A DNA stretch of 20,337 nucleotides from NCBI GenBank assembly GCA_034112085.1, contig JAWUWD010000003.1, forward strand, positions 1 through 20,337, written 5' to 3'. Position numbers and translations under genes: made by a program. The notes under the pieces were generated by a model that was not told where the DNA came from, searched no databases, and worked only from the letters and a program-made list of their open reading frames with translations. The first letter of the stretch is position 1; every line of letters begins with the position of its first letter. Origin of the DNA: JAWUWD01 sp034112085. GTDB lineage: Bacteria; Bacteroidota; Bacteroidia; Cytophagales; Cyclobacteriaceae. Of the stretch, positions 7,210 through 14,499 are shown piece after piece.

Positions 7210-8571
7210 TTAAATTGCTTTTGACTCCATTTCTTTAAGATATCTGTAGATACTTGATTTCCCTATATCCAACTTGTCAGCCACCTTGGTAATATCATTA
7301 TCATACTTGTCAAGGAAGTGCCTTATGATCTTGTATGAATAATGTTGTAGTGTCATTTCTTCAAATATGAAGTTCTTCTCCTGAGATAAGTTGTTGAAGG
7401 TGATGTCACTTTCACTGATCTCGTCAGTATCTGTCATGACAGCGCTAAGTTCAATAATAGACTTCAATTCTCTTACATTCCCAGGGAAGTTATATGTCAA
7501 TAACTTTTCTTGAGCCTCATTATTTAAGGCGATTGAGCCCATTTCATTTTCTTTGCAGAACTGCTTAAGCATGAATTTTGCTATTAATATTATATCACTT
7601 CCCCGATCTCTCAGAGCTGGAAGATGAATAGGGAGTCCCAAGAGTCTGTAGTAAAGATCCTCTCTGAAATTACCGGACTTTACTTCCTCTGCTAAATTGC
7701 GATGAGTGGCAACAATTACCCTCGCATCTGTCTTTATCACTTCGTTCCCTCCAATACGCGAGACTTCTTTTTCCTGCAATACACGAAGGAGTTTGGCTTG
7801 GAGATTAATATCCATTTCACCAATTTCATCAAGGAAAATAGTGCCTCCCTGGGCTTCTTCGAATTTGCCGATTCTACGCGTACTAGCACCCGTAAAAGCA
7901 CCTTTTTCATGACCGAACAACTCACTCTCGATCAAGTCTTTTGGGATAGCCGCAATATTGACAGTTACTAGTTTTTTCTTTTTACGATTTGAATTGTAGT
8001 GAATTGCTTTGGCTACAAGTTCTTTACCCGTTCCCGTTTCACCTGTAACAGAAACAGTAATACTGGTTTTGACAGCCTTTTCTAATAGTGCAAAAGTTTT
8101 TTTTATGACAGTACTATTTCCTTTGATGCTTTTTCCAAATTCATATTTCTCTGAAATTTCCTCTCTTAAATGATTAATTTCTTGAACTAAAGAAACATTT
8201 TTTCTTGCATTATTTATAGAATTGAGGAGTCTGTCCTTAGTTTCTTCATCTTTGGTGATATAGTCGTATGCGCCTTGTTTGAGTAGTTCTACTGCAGTAC
8301 CAATTTTGTCTTGTGCAGAGATTACAATCACGTTACTATTTGGGGATAGTTCTTTCACTTGTTGGAGAACCTCTTCACCTGACATGTCTGGTAGAGAATA
8401 ATCGAGGGTAATAATAGGAGGTTGCTCATGCATTTTAGCAATGCATTCTTGCCCTGTGCTAAAAAATGTAACCTCAAAGTCTGGATTGAGTCCTAAGACA
8501 TACTGTAAAAATTTTAGATAGGTCGGGTCATCTTCTACTACGAATATTTTGAGCGCTTCTTTTTCGTACAT
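7210..8571 (-). CDS. NtrC-family sigma-54-dependent response regulator
   Basis: The 453-residue protein has the full three-domain layout. The receiver domain (1-120) has the acidic pair in VVEDD, phospho-acceptor Asp57 (IITLDYSLPDMSG) and Lys107. The AAA+ domain has Walker A GETGTGKE (177-184), the sigma-54 contact loop GAFTGA (224-229), Walker B TIFLDEI (244-250) and the arginine-finger region near REDLYYRL (303-310). A Fis-type helix-turn-helix at about 424-448 (DITKVADKLDIGKSSIYRYL) binds DNA. When phosphorylated, such proteins form rings that open sigma-54 promoters by ATP hydrolysis. The gene is the first of a two-gene operon with the hybrid kinase. Its 5' leader has repeated ATTCTCAAT sites that could be its own operators. 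Target genes are not evident in this window. Confidence 0.93.
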   Translation of the reverse strand: MYEKEALKIFVVEDDPTYLKFLQYVLGLNPDFEVTFFSTGQECIAKMHEQPPIITLDYSLPDMSGEEVLQQVKELSPNSNVIVISAQDKIGTAVELLKQGAYDYITKDEETKDRLLNSINNARKNVSLVQEINHLREEISEKYEFGKSIKGNSTVIKKTFALLEKAVKTSITVSVTGETGTGKELVAKAIHYNSNRKKKKLVTVNIAAIPKDLIESELFGHEKGAFTGASTRRIGKFEEAQGGTIFLDEIGEMDINLQAKLLRVLQEKEVSRIGGNEVIKTDARVIVATHRNLAEEVKSGNFREDLYYRLLGLPIHLPALRDRGSDIILIAKFMLKQFCKENEMGSIALNNEAQEKLLTYNFPGNVRELKSIIELSAVMTDTDEISESDITFNNLSQEKNFIFEEMTLQHYSYKIIRHFLDKYDNDITKVADKLDIGKSSIYRYLKEMESKAI

Positions 8572-8586
8572 TCTATATTAATTAAT

Positions 8587-8648
8587 CCATTCTGATGAAA
8601 ATTCTCAATTAGAATGGCGGAAGTTTATTTTTATTTGTGATTCTCAAT
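8587..8648. promoter_or_regulatory. Candidate operator region in the divergent intergenic gap
   Basis: The 246-bp gap at 8572-8817 is very A+T-rich and contains no gene. CCATTCT at 8587-8593 pairs with AGAATGG at 8611-8617, and ATTCT/AGAAT (8601-8605 and 8611-8615) form a nested shorter palindrome. The nonamer ATTCTCAAT occurs at 8601-8609 and again at 8640-8648, 39 bp apart. The site lies 16-77 bases upstream of the NtrC-type gene, which fits autoregulation. No experimental support exists; the composition makes chance repeats possible. Confidence 0.3.
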
Positions 8649-8817
8649 ATAATAATTTTCTCAAAAAGAAAGTTGAATATTTATAATACTTATTCGAATA
8701 TAGTTAGGCTGAAAATATAATTATACCGGAAATATAACGAAGTCAAATTTTTTCATATTAAATTTAGGACTTGAAATAGGAAGCGATTTGTTGGCTATAC
8801 TTAATTGATTAGAAACT

Positions 8818-9285
8818 ATGATTACAGATTTTGAAAAACTTAGTGAAGAAGAAATAGAGACAATGTTGAAAGTCCCTCTTTTAGTGTCAATATTGATCGC
8901 TGGTGCGGACAATGAGATTGACAATACAGAGATCAAAAAGGCAGTTGATATATCTAAATCTAAACAACTTCGTGCGCGAAAGAGTTTGTTAGATTTTTAT
9001 GCAGAGGTAGGTGATAACTTCGAGGATAAATTGAAAATAATGATTCAACAATACCCTGTTGGCTCTAAAGAAAGAAACCCATCTATTATTGATGAGTTAG
9101 AAGGTGTGAATGATATCCTTCCTAAATTGGATAAGCAGTTTGCCGGTGAGTTTTACGAAAGCATCAAAGACATTGCTAGGAAGGTAGCCGAAGCATCGGG
9201 AGGCGTACTAGGATATATGGCTATTGGATACGAAGAGTCTAAACTGGTAGATCTCAAGATGATCAAGGATCCAGCAACTTACTAA
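8818..9285 (+). CDS. TerB-like small helical protein
   Basis: The 155-residue product starts at ATG 8818, has no signal peptide or membrane segment, and is predicted to be largely helical. Residues 21-40 (LLVSILIAGADNEIDNTEI) resemble the first TerB helix, in which an A-D-x-x-I-D motif contributes acidic residues to a possible metal site. The C-terminal part (AEASGGVLGYMAIGYEESKLV) resembles small TerB-like proteins of unknown role. I assign this family tentatively and propose no reaction. The gene is 21 bp upstream of the rhomboid gene on the same strand and is probably cotranscribed with it. It is divergent from the NtrC-type regulator, which could in principle control both directions. Confidence 0.65.
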   Translation: MITDFEKLSEEEIETMLKVPLLVSILIAGADNEIDNTEIKKAVDISKSKQLRARKSLLDFYAEVGDNFEDKLKIMIQQYPVGSKERNPSIIDELEGVNDILPKLDKQFAGEFYESIKDIARKVAEASGGVLGYMAIGYEESKLVDLKMIKDPATY

Positions 9286-9306
9286 GTTTTAACACAAGCT
9301 ATATTA

Positions 9307-9867
9307 ATGCCAGCTACTCATAGGAGTGATATCATTACCAATGCGATCATTCCTATAAGGCTGGTTTTTTTTATGTGGGTGATTTTCTTTTTGGAGTTCG
9401 AATACCATATCGCTTTCAGCAATTATGGTATTTATCCTAGAACAGAAATTGGCCTATTGGGTATCTTCATGATGCCTATGCTACACGGAAGTGTTCAGCA
9501 TATTATTTCTAATACCATCCCTATACTGTTTCTGGGAGGTGTGCTTTTCAACTTTTATAAGCCCATTGCCAAGAAAGTATTCTATTTGTGCTATCTTATT
9601 ACGGGAGCATTAGTATGGGTGGGTGCTAGACCATCTATCCATATTGGAGCCAGTGGATTGGTGTACGGACTTGCTTTCTTTTTGATGTTTTATGGACTTT
9701 TTAAGAAGGATTTCAAGTCGATATTGATATCAATAATTGTTGTATTGATTTACAGTGGATTGTTTTATGGTGTATTCCCCAACATGAGTAATATGTCATG
9801 GGAGTCTCATTTATTTGGAGCTTTGGTAGGTGTGGTATCTGCCTTTTACTTCAGTAGGCGGTCTTAA
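9307..9867 (+). CDS. Rhomboid-family intramembrane serine protease
   Basis: The 186-residue protein has about six hydrophobic segments, the size of a minimal six-helix rhomboid. HIISN (His65, Asn69) corresponds to the oxyanion-hole helix of GlpG. IHIGASGLVYG carries the GxSG motif with nucleophile Ser116, and ESHLFGALVG carries the catalytic-dyad His168. All key residues are present, so it should be an active inner-membrane protease that cleaves transmembrane helices. Its substrates cannot be told from sequence. It follows the TerB-like gene by 21 bp and converges with the phosphodiesterase gene, with one base between their stop codons. A weak 6-bp hairpin (9853-9858 with 9868-9873) covers both stops. 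Confidence 0.92.
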   Translation: MPATHRSDIITNAIIPIRLVFFMWVIFFLEFEYHIAFSNYGIYPRTEIGLLGIFMMPMLHGSVQHIISNTIPILFLGGVLFNFYKPIAKKVFYLCYLITGALVWVGARPSIHIGASGLVYGLAFFLMFYGLFKKDFKSILISIIVVLIYSGLFYGVFPNMSNMSWESHLFGALVGVVSAFYFSRRS

Positions 9868-9868
9868 C

Positions 9869-11080
9869 CTACTTTACCAATACTTTTTCTAAAACTCTTC
9901 TTTCTCCGTCTATTGCACTAGTATCGTAGTCCAGGTTTAGCATATCTGCGATGAATGGATAGAGGTGAATATTTCTAAACGAGTTTATTTTTGATTGAGG
10001 TTTGACATTCGGTCCTTCAGCATAAAATATTCCATGCATATCATTGAATATTGGATCATATCCATGAGTGCCTTTTCCATTTCTCTTACCTTTCGGGCTA
10101 AATATATTTGGAGGATTAGCAACTACTAATAGATCGCCAATTCGATCATTTTTTTGGTAGTGATACTGCTCAGGAATATCAGACTTTTTATAAGTGCTGT
10201 ATCGTCCCATTTCTGCATTCTTAAATGAGTCAAACAAACTATTTAGCATTATGCTATCTTTTGGGTAGATATTCAAATGTGAGTCACGATAAATATGTCT
10301 AACGCTGTCTAAATCGACAATTTCTTCAAAGAGAAGTGGTGATTCAGTATTGATATCTGACATGCCGTGATCTGATACTATGATCAAGTTTATAGGAAGT
10401 TTGAGCTTCTCGATTTCTTTTCTTAATACGCCAATGTATTCGTCCATTTCTTGAACAGCCTTCTTAAGTTCCGGAGAATCAATTCCAAAGTCATGGCCAG
10501 CATTATCAACTAAGGAAAAATAAGCACTGATAAATTGTGGCCTTTTATCTTCAGGAAGATTGAGCCAATTGACTAATTGCTCAATGGATTCTTCTGCCGT
10601 AGTGCTACTATTATACTTTTCATAATAAGTCGGGCGACTTCCATCAATTTCAGCTTCCGAGCCAATCCAAAAGAAAGTGGCTGTTTTGAGCCCTTGTTGA
10701 TCTGCTAGTGACCAAAGAGGGGTGCCTCCATACCAGCTGCCATCAGTGACTTTATGTCCTTGATTGGCCATGTAAAAATCGTTGCGATTGGGATCATAGA
10801 AATAGTTGTCGACTATGCCATGACTTTCAGGGTAAAGCCCGGTAATGATGGAGTAATGATTAGGGAAGGTTTTAGATGGGTAGCAAGGGATGAGTGATGA
10901 AGCTTGGACTCCTCGTTTGGCTATATCTAGAATATTATTAGCTTGATATCTTTCAGCGTAGTCATGTCTAAATCCATCGATTGACAATAGAATTACATGA
11001 GGCTGCTCTGATCCTTCTTTAGTGCAACTAACTAAAGAGAGAAGTGATAATATGAGGGGGATTATTGTTCTGAACTTCAT
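9869..11080 (-). CDS. NPP-type alkaline phosphatase family lipoprotein (nucleotide pyrophosphatase/phosphodiesterase)
   Basis: I chose ATG 11080; a TTG three bases upstream is in frame but unnecessary. The 403-residue product has a signal peptide with lipobox SLVSC, lipidated Cys19. The mature protein shows the NPP pattern of the alkaline phosphatase superfamily. LLSIDGFRHDY carries the first metal Asp (35), and PSKTFPNHYSIITGLYP the nucleophile Thr71. DNAGHDFG (Asp192, His196), VSDHGM (Asp237, His238) and GTHGYD (His339) supply the other ligands of a two-zinc site. The family hydrolyses phosphodiester or pyrophosphate bonds in nucleotides or lipid-derived substrates. The substrate here is open. 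It probably sits in the periplasm or at the outer membrane. The hairpin that terminates the upstream cyclophilin gene ends 9 bases before this start codon, so expression may depend on read-through. Confidence 0.9.
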   Translation of the reverse strand: MKFRTIIPLILSLLSLVSCTKEGSEQPHVILLSIDGFRHDYAERYQANNILDIAKRGVQASSLIPCYPSKTFPNHYSIITGLYPESHGIVDNYFYDPNRNDFYMANQGHKVTDGSWYGGTPLWSLADQQGLKTATFFWIGSEAEIDGSRPTYYEKYNSSTTAEESIEQLVNWLNLPEDKRPQFISAYFSLVDNAGHDFGIDSPELKKAVQEMDEYIGVLRKEIEKLKLPINLIIVSDHGMSDINTESPLLFEEIVDLDSVRHIYRDSHLNIYPKDSIMLNSLFDSFKNAEMGRYSTYKKSDIPEQYHYQKNDRIGDLLVVANPPNIFSPKGKRNGKGTHGYDPIFNDMHGIFYAEGPNVKPQSKINSFRNIHLYPFIADMLNLDYDTSAIDGERRVLEKVLVK

Positions 11081-11089
11081 CAAATAAGG

Positions 11090-11117
11090 AAAGAGGCTTT
11101 CAATAGAAAGCCTCTTT
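11090..11117 (-). terminator. Terminator or attenuator between cyclophilin and phosphodiesterase genes
   Basis: AAAGAGGCTTTC (11090-11101) and GAAAGCCTCTTT (11106-11117) form a perfect 12-bp stem with a 4-base loop. On the minus strand it lies 7 bases after the cyclophilin stop codon and 9 bases before the start codon of the next gene. The 3' side ends in TTT followed by CCTTATTTG, a modest U tract. Confidence 0.8.
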
Positions 11118-11124
11118 AAATTAA

Positions 11125-11559
11125 TTAATCTTCTGTAACTGTGATGGATTCAATCTTGTCTCCTTCTACGATTTCATCAACGATATCCACACCTTCAGTG
11201 ACTTTACCAAAGCATGTGTGATTTCTATCAAGATGAGCCGTGTTGTCTCTGCTGTGACATACAAAAAATTGACTTCCACCAGTGTTTCTTCCGGCATGTG
11301 CCATAGATAATACACCACGGTCATGATGCTGATTGTCTCCATCTAATTCACAATCAATAGAATAACCAGGTCCACCAGCACCAGTGCCATCAGGACATCC
11401 ACCTTGGATCACAAAGTTTGGGATGACACGATGAAAATTAAGTCCATTATAGTATCCATCCTTAGATAATTTAACAAAATTAGCTACTGTTTTAGGAGCA
11501 TCTTTCTCGTAAAGGTCTACTGACATAGTACCCTTTGATGTTTTTATTTCTGCTTTCAT
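11125..11559 (-). CDS. Cyclophilin-type peptidylprolyl isomerase
   Basis: The 144-residue protein is a single compact cyclophilin domain of the bacterial PpiB size. FHRVIPNFVIQGG carries catalytic Arg44 with Phe49 and Gln52. MAHAGRNTGGSQFFV carries the substrate-binding segment with Phe99, and HLDRNHTCFG carries His114. Position 109 is His where human CypA has Trp121, as in many bacterial cyclophilins with low cyclosporin affinity. It catalyses cis-trans isomerisation of Xaa-Pro bonds during protein folding. No signal peptide is present, so it is cytoplasmic. An exact TAnnTTTG element lies 33-40 bases upstream of the ATG and a strong hairpin follows the stop codon, so it may be a one-gene unit. 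Confidence 0.95.
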   Translation of the reverse strand: MKAEIKTSKGTMSVDLYEKDAPKTVANFVKLSKDGYYNGLNFHRVIPNFVIQGGCPDGTGAGGPGYSIDCELDGDNQHHDRGVLSMAHAGRNTGGSQFFVCHSRDNTAHLDRNHTCFGKVTEGVDIVDEIVEGDKIESITVTED

Positions 11560-11591
11560 GTAATTGTTTCTTAATGTAAATGATATCGTTG

Positions 11592-11599
11592 CAAATTTA
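11592..11599 (-). promoter_or_regulatory. Bacteroidota-type -7 promoter element upstream of the cyclophilin gene
   Basis: On the minus strand the bases read TAAATTTG, an exact match to the TAnnTTTG -7 consensus of Bacteroidota. A start site about 7 bases downstream would leave a leader of about 25 bases before the ATG at 11559. I see no convincing TTTG -33 element upstream, so the call rests on the -7 box and its position. Confidence 0.45.
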
Positions 11600-11631
11600 T
11601 TAAAAATAATAATCGATAGTGCATGATTACT

Positions 11632-12702
11632 CTAAAAGTCAAATGTCAATTGAAGACTTTTATCTTTTTCTGGCTTTTCTCTTTTGAAGTTCGAAATAGA
11701 AATACCTAGTAGCCTAATCTTAAAGTCTGATAATTCTTCTGAATTCATTATCACGTGCATGATACTGATGATGTCTTGTCTGTATTTAATTTCGTAGTCA
11801 ACTGTTTTACTACGAGTGATTTGTTGAAAGTCACTGAACTTGATCTTTATGGTCAATGTTTTTCCCAGTGCATTACTTTTTGTGATCCGTTTGTAAACAG
11901 TGTCAGCTATTTTTTCCAATGCTGAAATGACTTCATCCATGCTGATTAGGTCTTCCATAAAGGTGTTTTCTGCCCCCAGAGATTTACGTTCTCTTGATGG
12001 ATTGACATCTCTGTTGTCAATAGCACGGACTATGTTATAATAATACCCTCCAGATTTTCCAAATCGTTTTTTTAAATCTGTCTCATTCCATTTTTTCAAA
12101 TCTGCACCATTATGAATGCCAAGGTCATTCATTTTCTTGGCGGTGACTTTCCCTATCCCGAAAAACTTCTCAATAGGCAATTGTTCTAAGAAGAGAATTG
12201 CATTTTCTGGGGGGATAAGGGTTACCCCATCAGGTTTATGCACATCAGAGGCAGTTTTTGCCAAAAACTTATTGATCGAGATACCCGCTGAAGCAGTTAG
12301 ATTGGTTTTTTCTAAAATTTGTTTCCTTATCGCCTGGGCGATCAGCGTAGCTGATGATATCCCTTTCTTGTTATGGGTGACATCTAGATAGGCTTCATCC
12401 AAAGAGAGTGGCTCAACCAGATCAGTATATTCGTGAAAAATGGCTCTGATTTGTTCAGATACTTCTTTATAGACTTCAAATCTCGGTCTAACAAATATGA
12501 GATGAGGACATTTTCTTACCGCTATCTTGGAAGGCATAGCCGATCGTACGCCATATTCCCTAGCCTCATAGCTAGCAGCAGCCACCACCCCTCGTTCTGC
12601 ACTTCCACCGACTGCTATTGGTTTACCCTGCAAATTAGTGTTGTCACGCTGCTCGACAGAGGTGTAAAAGGCATCCATGTCGATGTGAATTATCTTTTTC
12701 AT
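11632..12702 (-). CDS. dinB: DNA polymerase IV (Y-family translesion polymerase)
   Basis: The 356-residue protein has the Y-family layout. IIHIDMDAFYTSVE carries metal ligand Asp8 and the steric-gate aromatic Tyr13. SLDEAYLDVT supplies Asp102 and Glu103, and AAASYEAREYGVRSAMP is the nucleotide-contacting finger. The helix-hairpin-helix region FFGIGKVTAKKMNDLGI and a little-finger domain follow. The last six residues, QLTFDF, match the pattern of a beta-clamp binding motif, as in other DinB proteins. The enzyme copies damaged DNA with low fidelity. Upstream, 26-37 bases from the ATG, is a small palindrome that could be an operator. The gene is the first of three on the minus strand but the cyclophilin has its own apparent promoter. 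Confidence 0.95.
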   Translation of the reverse strand: MKKIIHIDMDAFYTSVEQRDNTNLQGKPIAVGGSAERGVVAAASYEAREYGVRSAMPSKIAVRKCPHLIFVRPRFEVYKEVSEQIRAIFHEYTDLVEPLSLDEAYLDVTHNKKGISSATLIAQAIRKQILEKTNLTASAGISINKFLAKTASDVHKPDGVTLIPPENAILFLEQLPIEKFFGIGKVTAKKMNDLGIHNGADLKKWNETDLKKRFGKSGGYYYNIVRAIDNRDVNPSRERKSLGAENTFMEDLISMDEVISALEKIADTVYKRITKSNALGKTLTIKIKFSDFQQITRSKTVDYEIKYRQDIISIMHVIMNSEELSDFKIRLLGISISNFKREKPEKDKSLQLTFDF

Positions 12703-12727
12703 TGGGATATTATCTCAATACATAAAT

Positions 12728-12739
12728 ACGACCGTTCGT
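12728..12739. promoter_or_regulatory. Small palindrome upstream of dinB
   Basis: ACGACCGTTCGT has perfectly complementary outer arms (ACGA/TCGT) around four central bases. It lies 26-37 bases upstream of dinB, in the 126-bp divergent gap with tldD. It contains a GTTCG half-site like that of Gram-positive LexA boxes, but the other half does not match, so an SOS operator is only a possibility. The rest of the gap is A+T-rich without other clear signals. Confidence 0.25.
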
Positions 12740-12815
12740 GTAAAATGGCTATTAATTTGATGATATAAATCACATCTTATTAATAATTATATAATCAATA
12801 AAATTTCAACTAAAA

Positions 12816-12831
12816 AAGGAGGACTACTTTG
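12816..12831 (+). promoter_or_regulatory. Strong Shine-Dalgarno site with TTG start for tldD
   Basis: AAGGAGG at 12816-12822 is followed by a 6-base spacer and TTG at 12829. This is an ideal ribosome-binding site and decides the start: the next residues, KRRDF, form the twin-arginine motif. Most other genes here lack such a site. Confidence 0.8.
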
Positions 12832-14472
12832 AAAAGACGTGACTTTGTACAAATGGCAGGACTGGGAGCTGGAGCTATGATGCTTCCATCTGTACCTATA
12901 TTCGGTAATAATATTAGTGCCGGACAGTTATTAATACCAGGTATGGATGTGGCTATCAAGAAGCAAATGGCAGATGTTGCACTCAATACAGCAAGGTCTT
13001 TAGGAGCTACGTATGCGGACGCCCGTATCGGTAGATACCTCAATCAATATGTGTTTACAAGAGAAGATAAAGTCCAGAATGTGACTAATACAGAGTCTTT
13101 TGGGATAGGTATTAGAGTAATCGCAAATGGTACTTGGGGATTTGCTTCAACCAATAGTGTAACTCCTGATGGGATCAAGTTAGCTACTGAACAAGCATTA
13201 GCTATCGCTAAAGCCAATTCGAAAATTCAAAAAGAACCAGTACAATTGGCACCTGTTGTTGGACATGGGGAGATCACTTGGAAAACGCCTATTGTCAAAG
13301 ATTTTAAAGAAGTTCCCGTATCAGAAAAGGTTGATTTGCTACTTTCGGCAAATGCAGCAGCAATGGAAAATGGAGCAAATTTTGTCAACTCAGCGCTATT
13401 CATGATCAATGAACAGAAGTATTTTGCTTCTACGGATGGATCATATATTGATCAAGATATTCATCGTATTTGGCCAACGATCAGAGTGACAGCAATCGAT
13501 AAGTCAAAAGGTAATTTCAAGACTAGACAAGGTTTAGGAGCTCCAATGGGATTGGGCTACGAATACATGGATGCTAAAGCAATCGATAAAGTAGAAGGCC
13601 CAGGTGGCGTGAAGCTTTATAGAAATAGTTATGACATGGTTGAGGATGCTATAGACTCAGCTAAACAAGCAAAAGAAAAATTGACTGCCAAATCAGTGGA
13701 TCCGGGTAAATACGATTTGGTTCTTGAACCAAATCACTTAGGACTAACAATCCATGAATCCGTGGGACATCCATTGGAATTAGATAGAGTATTAGGGTAT
13801 GAAGCCAACTATGCTGGAACAAGTTTTGCGACAATTGATAAATGGAAGACTAAGAAGTTCGAGTATGGAAGCGATGTAGTGAATCTAGTGGCTGACAAGA
13901 CTCAAGTGGGATCACTAGGAGCAGTAGGCTATGATGATGAAGGTGTTAAATGCAAGGAGTGGGACTTAGTAAGAAATGGCGTCTTAGTTAACTATCAAGC
14001 AATTCGAGATCAAGTACACATGTTGGATCAAAATGAGTCACATGGATGTTGCTATTCTCAAAGTTGGAATGACGTGCAATTCCAAAGAATGGCCAATGTT
14101 TCATTGGAACCTGGCAAGGAAAAATACTCAGTTCATGACATGATCAAAGATGTTGAGAAAGGAATTTACATTGCAGGTAGAGGATCGTATTCTATAGATC
14201 AACAACGATATAACTTCCAATTTGGAGGAACTATCTTTTATGAGATCAAAAATGGAGAAATCGTAGGTATGCTAGAGGATGTTGCTTACCAATCTAACAC
14301 CAAGGAATTTTGGAATTCTTGTGCTAAAATTTGTGACAAAGATGATTACAGATTCATGGGTACATTCTTTGACGGTAAGGGACAGCCTTCCCAAGTGAGT
14401 GCTGTATCACATGGTAGTTCTACTACCCGTTTCAATGGCGTAAATGTGATCAATACAGGAAGAAATATTTAA
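12829..14472 (+). CDS. tldD: TldD-type metalloprotease subunit with twin-arginine signal
   Basis: The 547-residue product begins at TTG with MKRRDFVQMAGLGAGAMMLP, a Tat signal: RRDFV followed by a mildly hydrophobic stretch. The mature protein is TldD/PmbA-family. LTIHESVGHPLE carries the HExxxH zinc motif (His309, Glu310, His314), and the C-terminal half has KGIYIAGRGSYSI and the GKGQ region (516-519). TldD pairs with TldE to form a peptidase known from microcin and peptide maturation. Canonical E. coli TldD is cytoplasmic, so export here is unusual. As I recall, E. coli TldD uses a Cys in a CGKxGQ-like segment as third zinc ligand; the matching stretch here reads TFFDGKGQ, so that ligand may differ. 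Two cysteines at 498 and 502 lie close by. The partner tldE follows after 27 bp. Confidence 0.9.
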   Translation: MKRRDFVQMAGLGAGAMMLPSVPIFGNNISAGQLLIPGMDVAIKKQMADVALNTARSLGATYADARIGRYLNQYVFTREDKVQNVTNTESFGIGIRVIANGTWGFASTNSVTPDGIKLATEQALAIAKANSKIQKEPVQLAPVVGHGEITWKTPIVKDFKEVPVSEKVDLLLSANAAAMENGANFVNSALFMINEQKYFASTDGSYIDQDIHRIWPTIRVTAIDKSKGNFKTRQGLGAPMGLGYEYMDAKAIDKVEGPGGVKLYRNSYDMVEDAIDSAKQAKEKLTAKSVDPGKYDLVLEPNHLGLTIHESVGHPLELDRVLGYEANYAGTSFATIDKWKTKKFEYGSDVVNLVADKTQVGSLGAVGYDDEGVKCKEWDLVRNGVLVNYQAIRDQVHMLDQNESHGCCYSQSWNDVQFQRMANVSLEPGKEKYSVHDMIKDVEKGIYIAGRGSYSIDQQRYNFQFGGTIFYEIKNGEIVGMLEDVAYQSNTKEFWNSCAKICDKDDYRFMGTFFDGKGQPSQVSAVSHGSSTTRFNGVNVINTGRNI

Positions 14473-14499
14473 TTTTTTATATAAATAAGAAACACTAAA

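Noticed and set aside
7702..7971. Several open frames opposite the AAA+ domain of the NtrC-type gene
   Set aside because: All are shadows of the GAFTGA/Walker B region, whose reading frame is certain.
8759..8766. TAAATTTA as a -7 box for the TerB-like gene
   Set aside because: It misses the final G of TAnnTTTG, lacks a -33 element and lies in very A+T-rich DNA where such matches are common.
11081..11083. TTG as the start of the phosphodiesterase lipoprotein
   Set aside because: The adjacent ATG at 11080 gives a complete signal peptide and needs no rare start.
12433..12768. 111-codon plus-strand open frame overlapping dinB
   Set aside because: It is antisense to conserved polymerase motifs and runs into the dinB promoter region.
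12703..12828. TATTAATTTG as a promoter for tldD
   Set aside because: The spacing inside the element does not fit TAnnTTTG and no -33 element is present.
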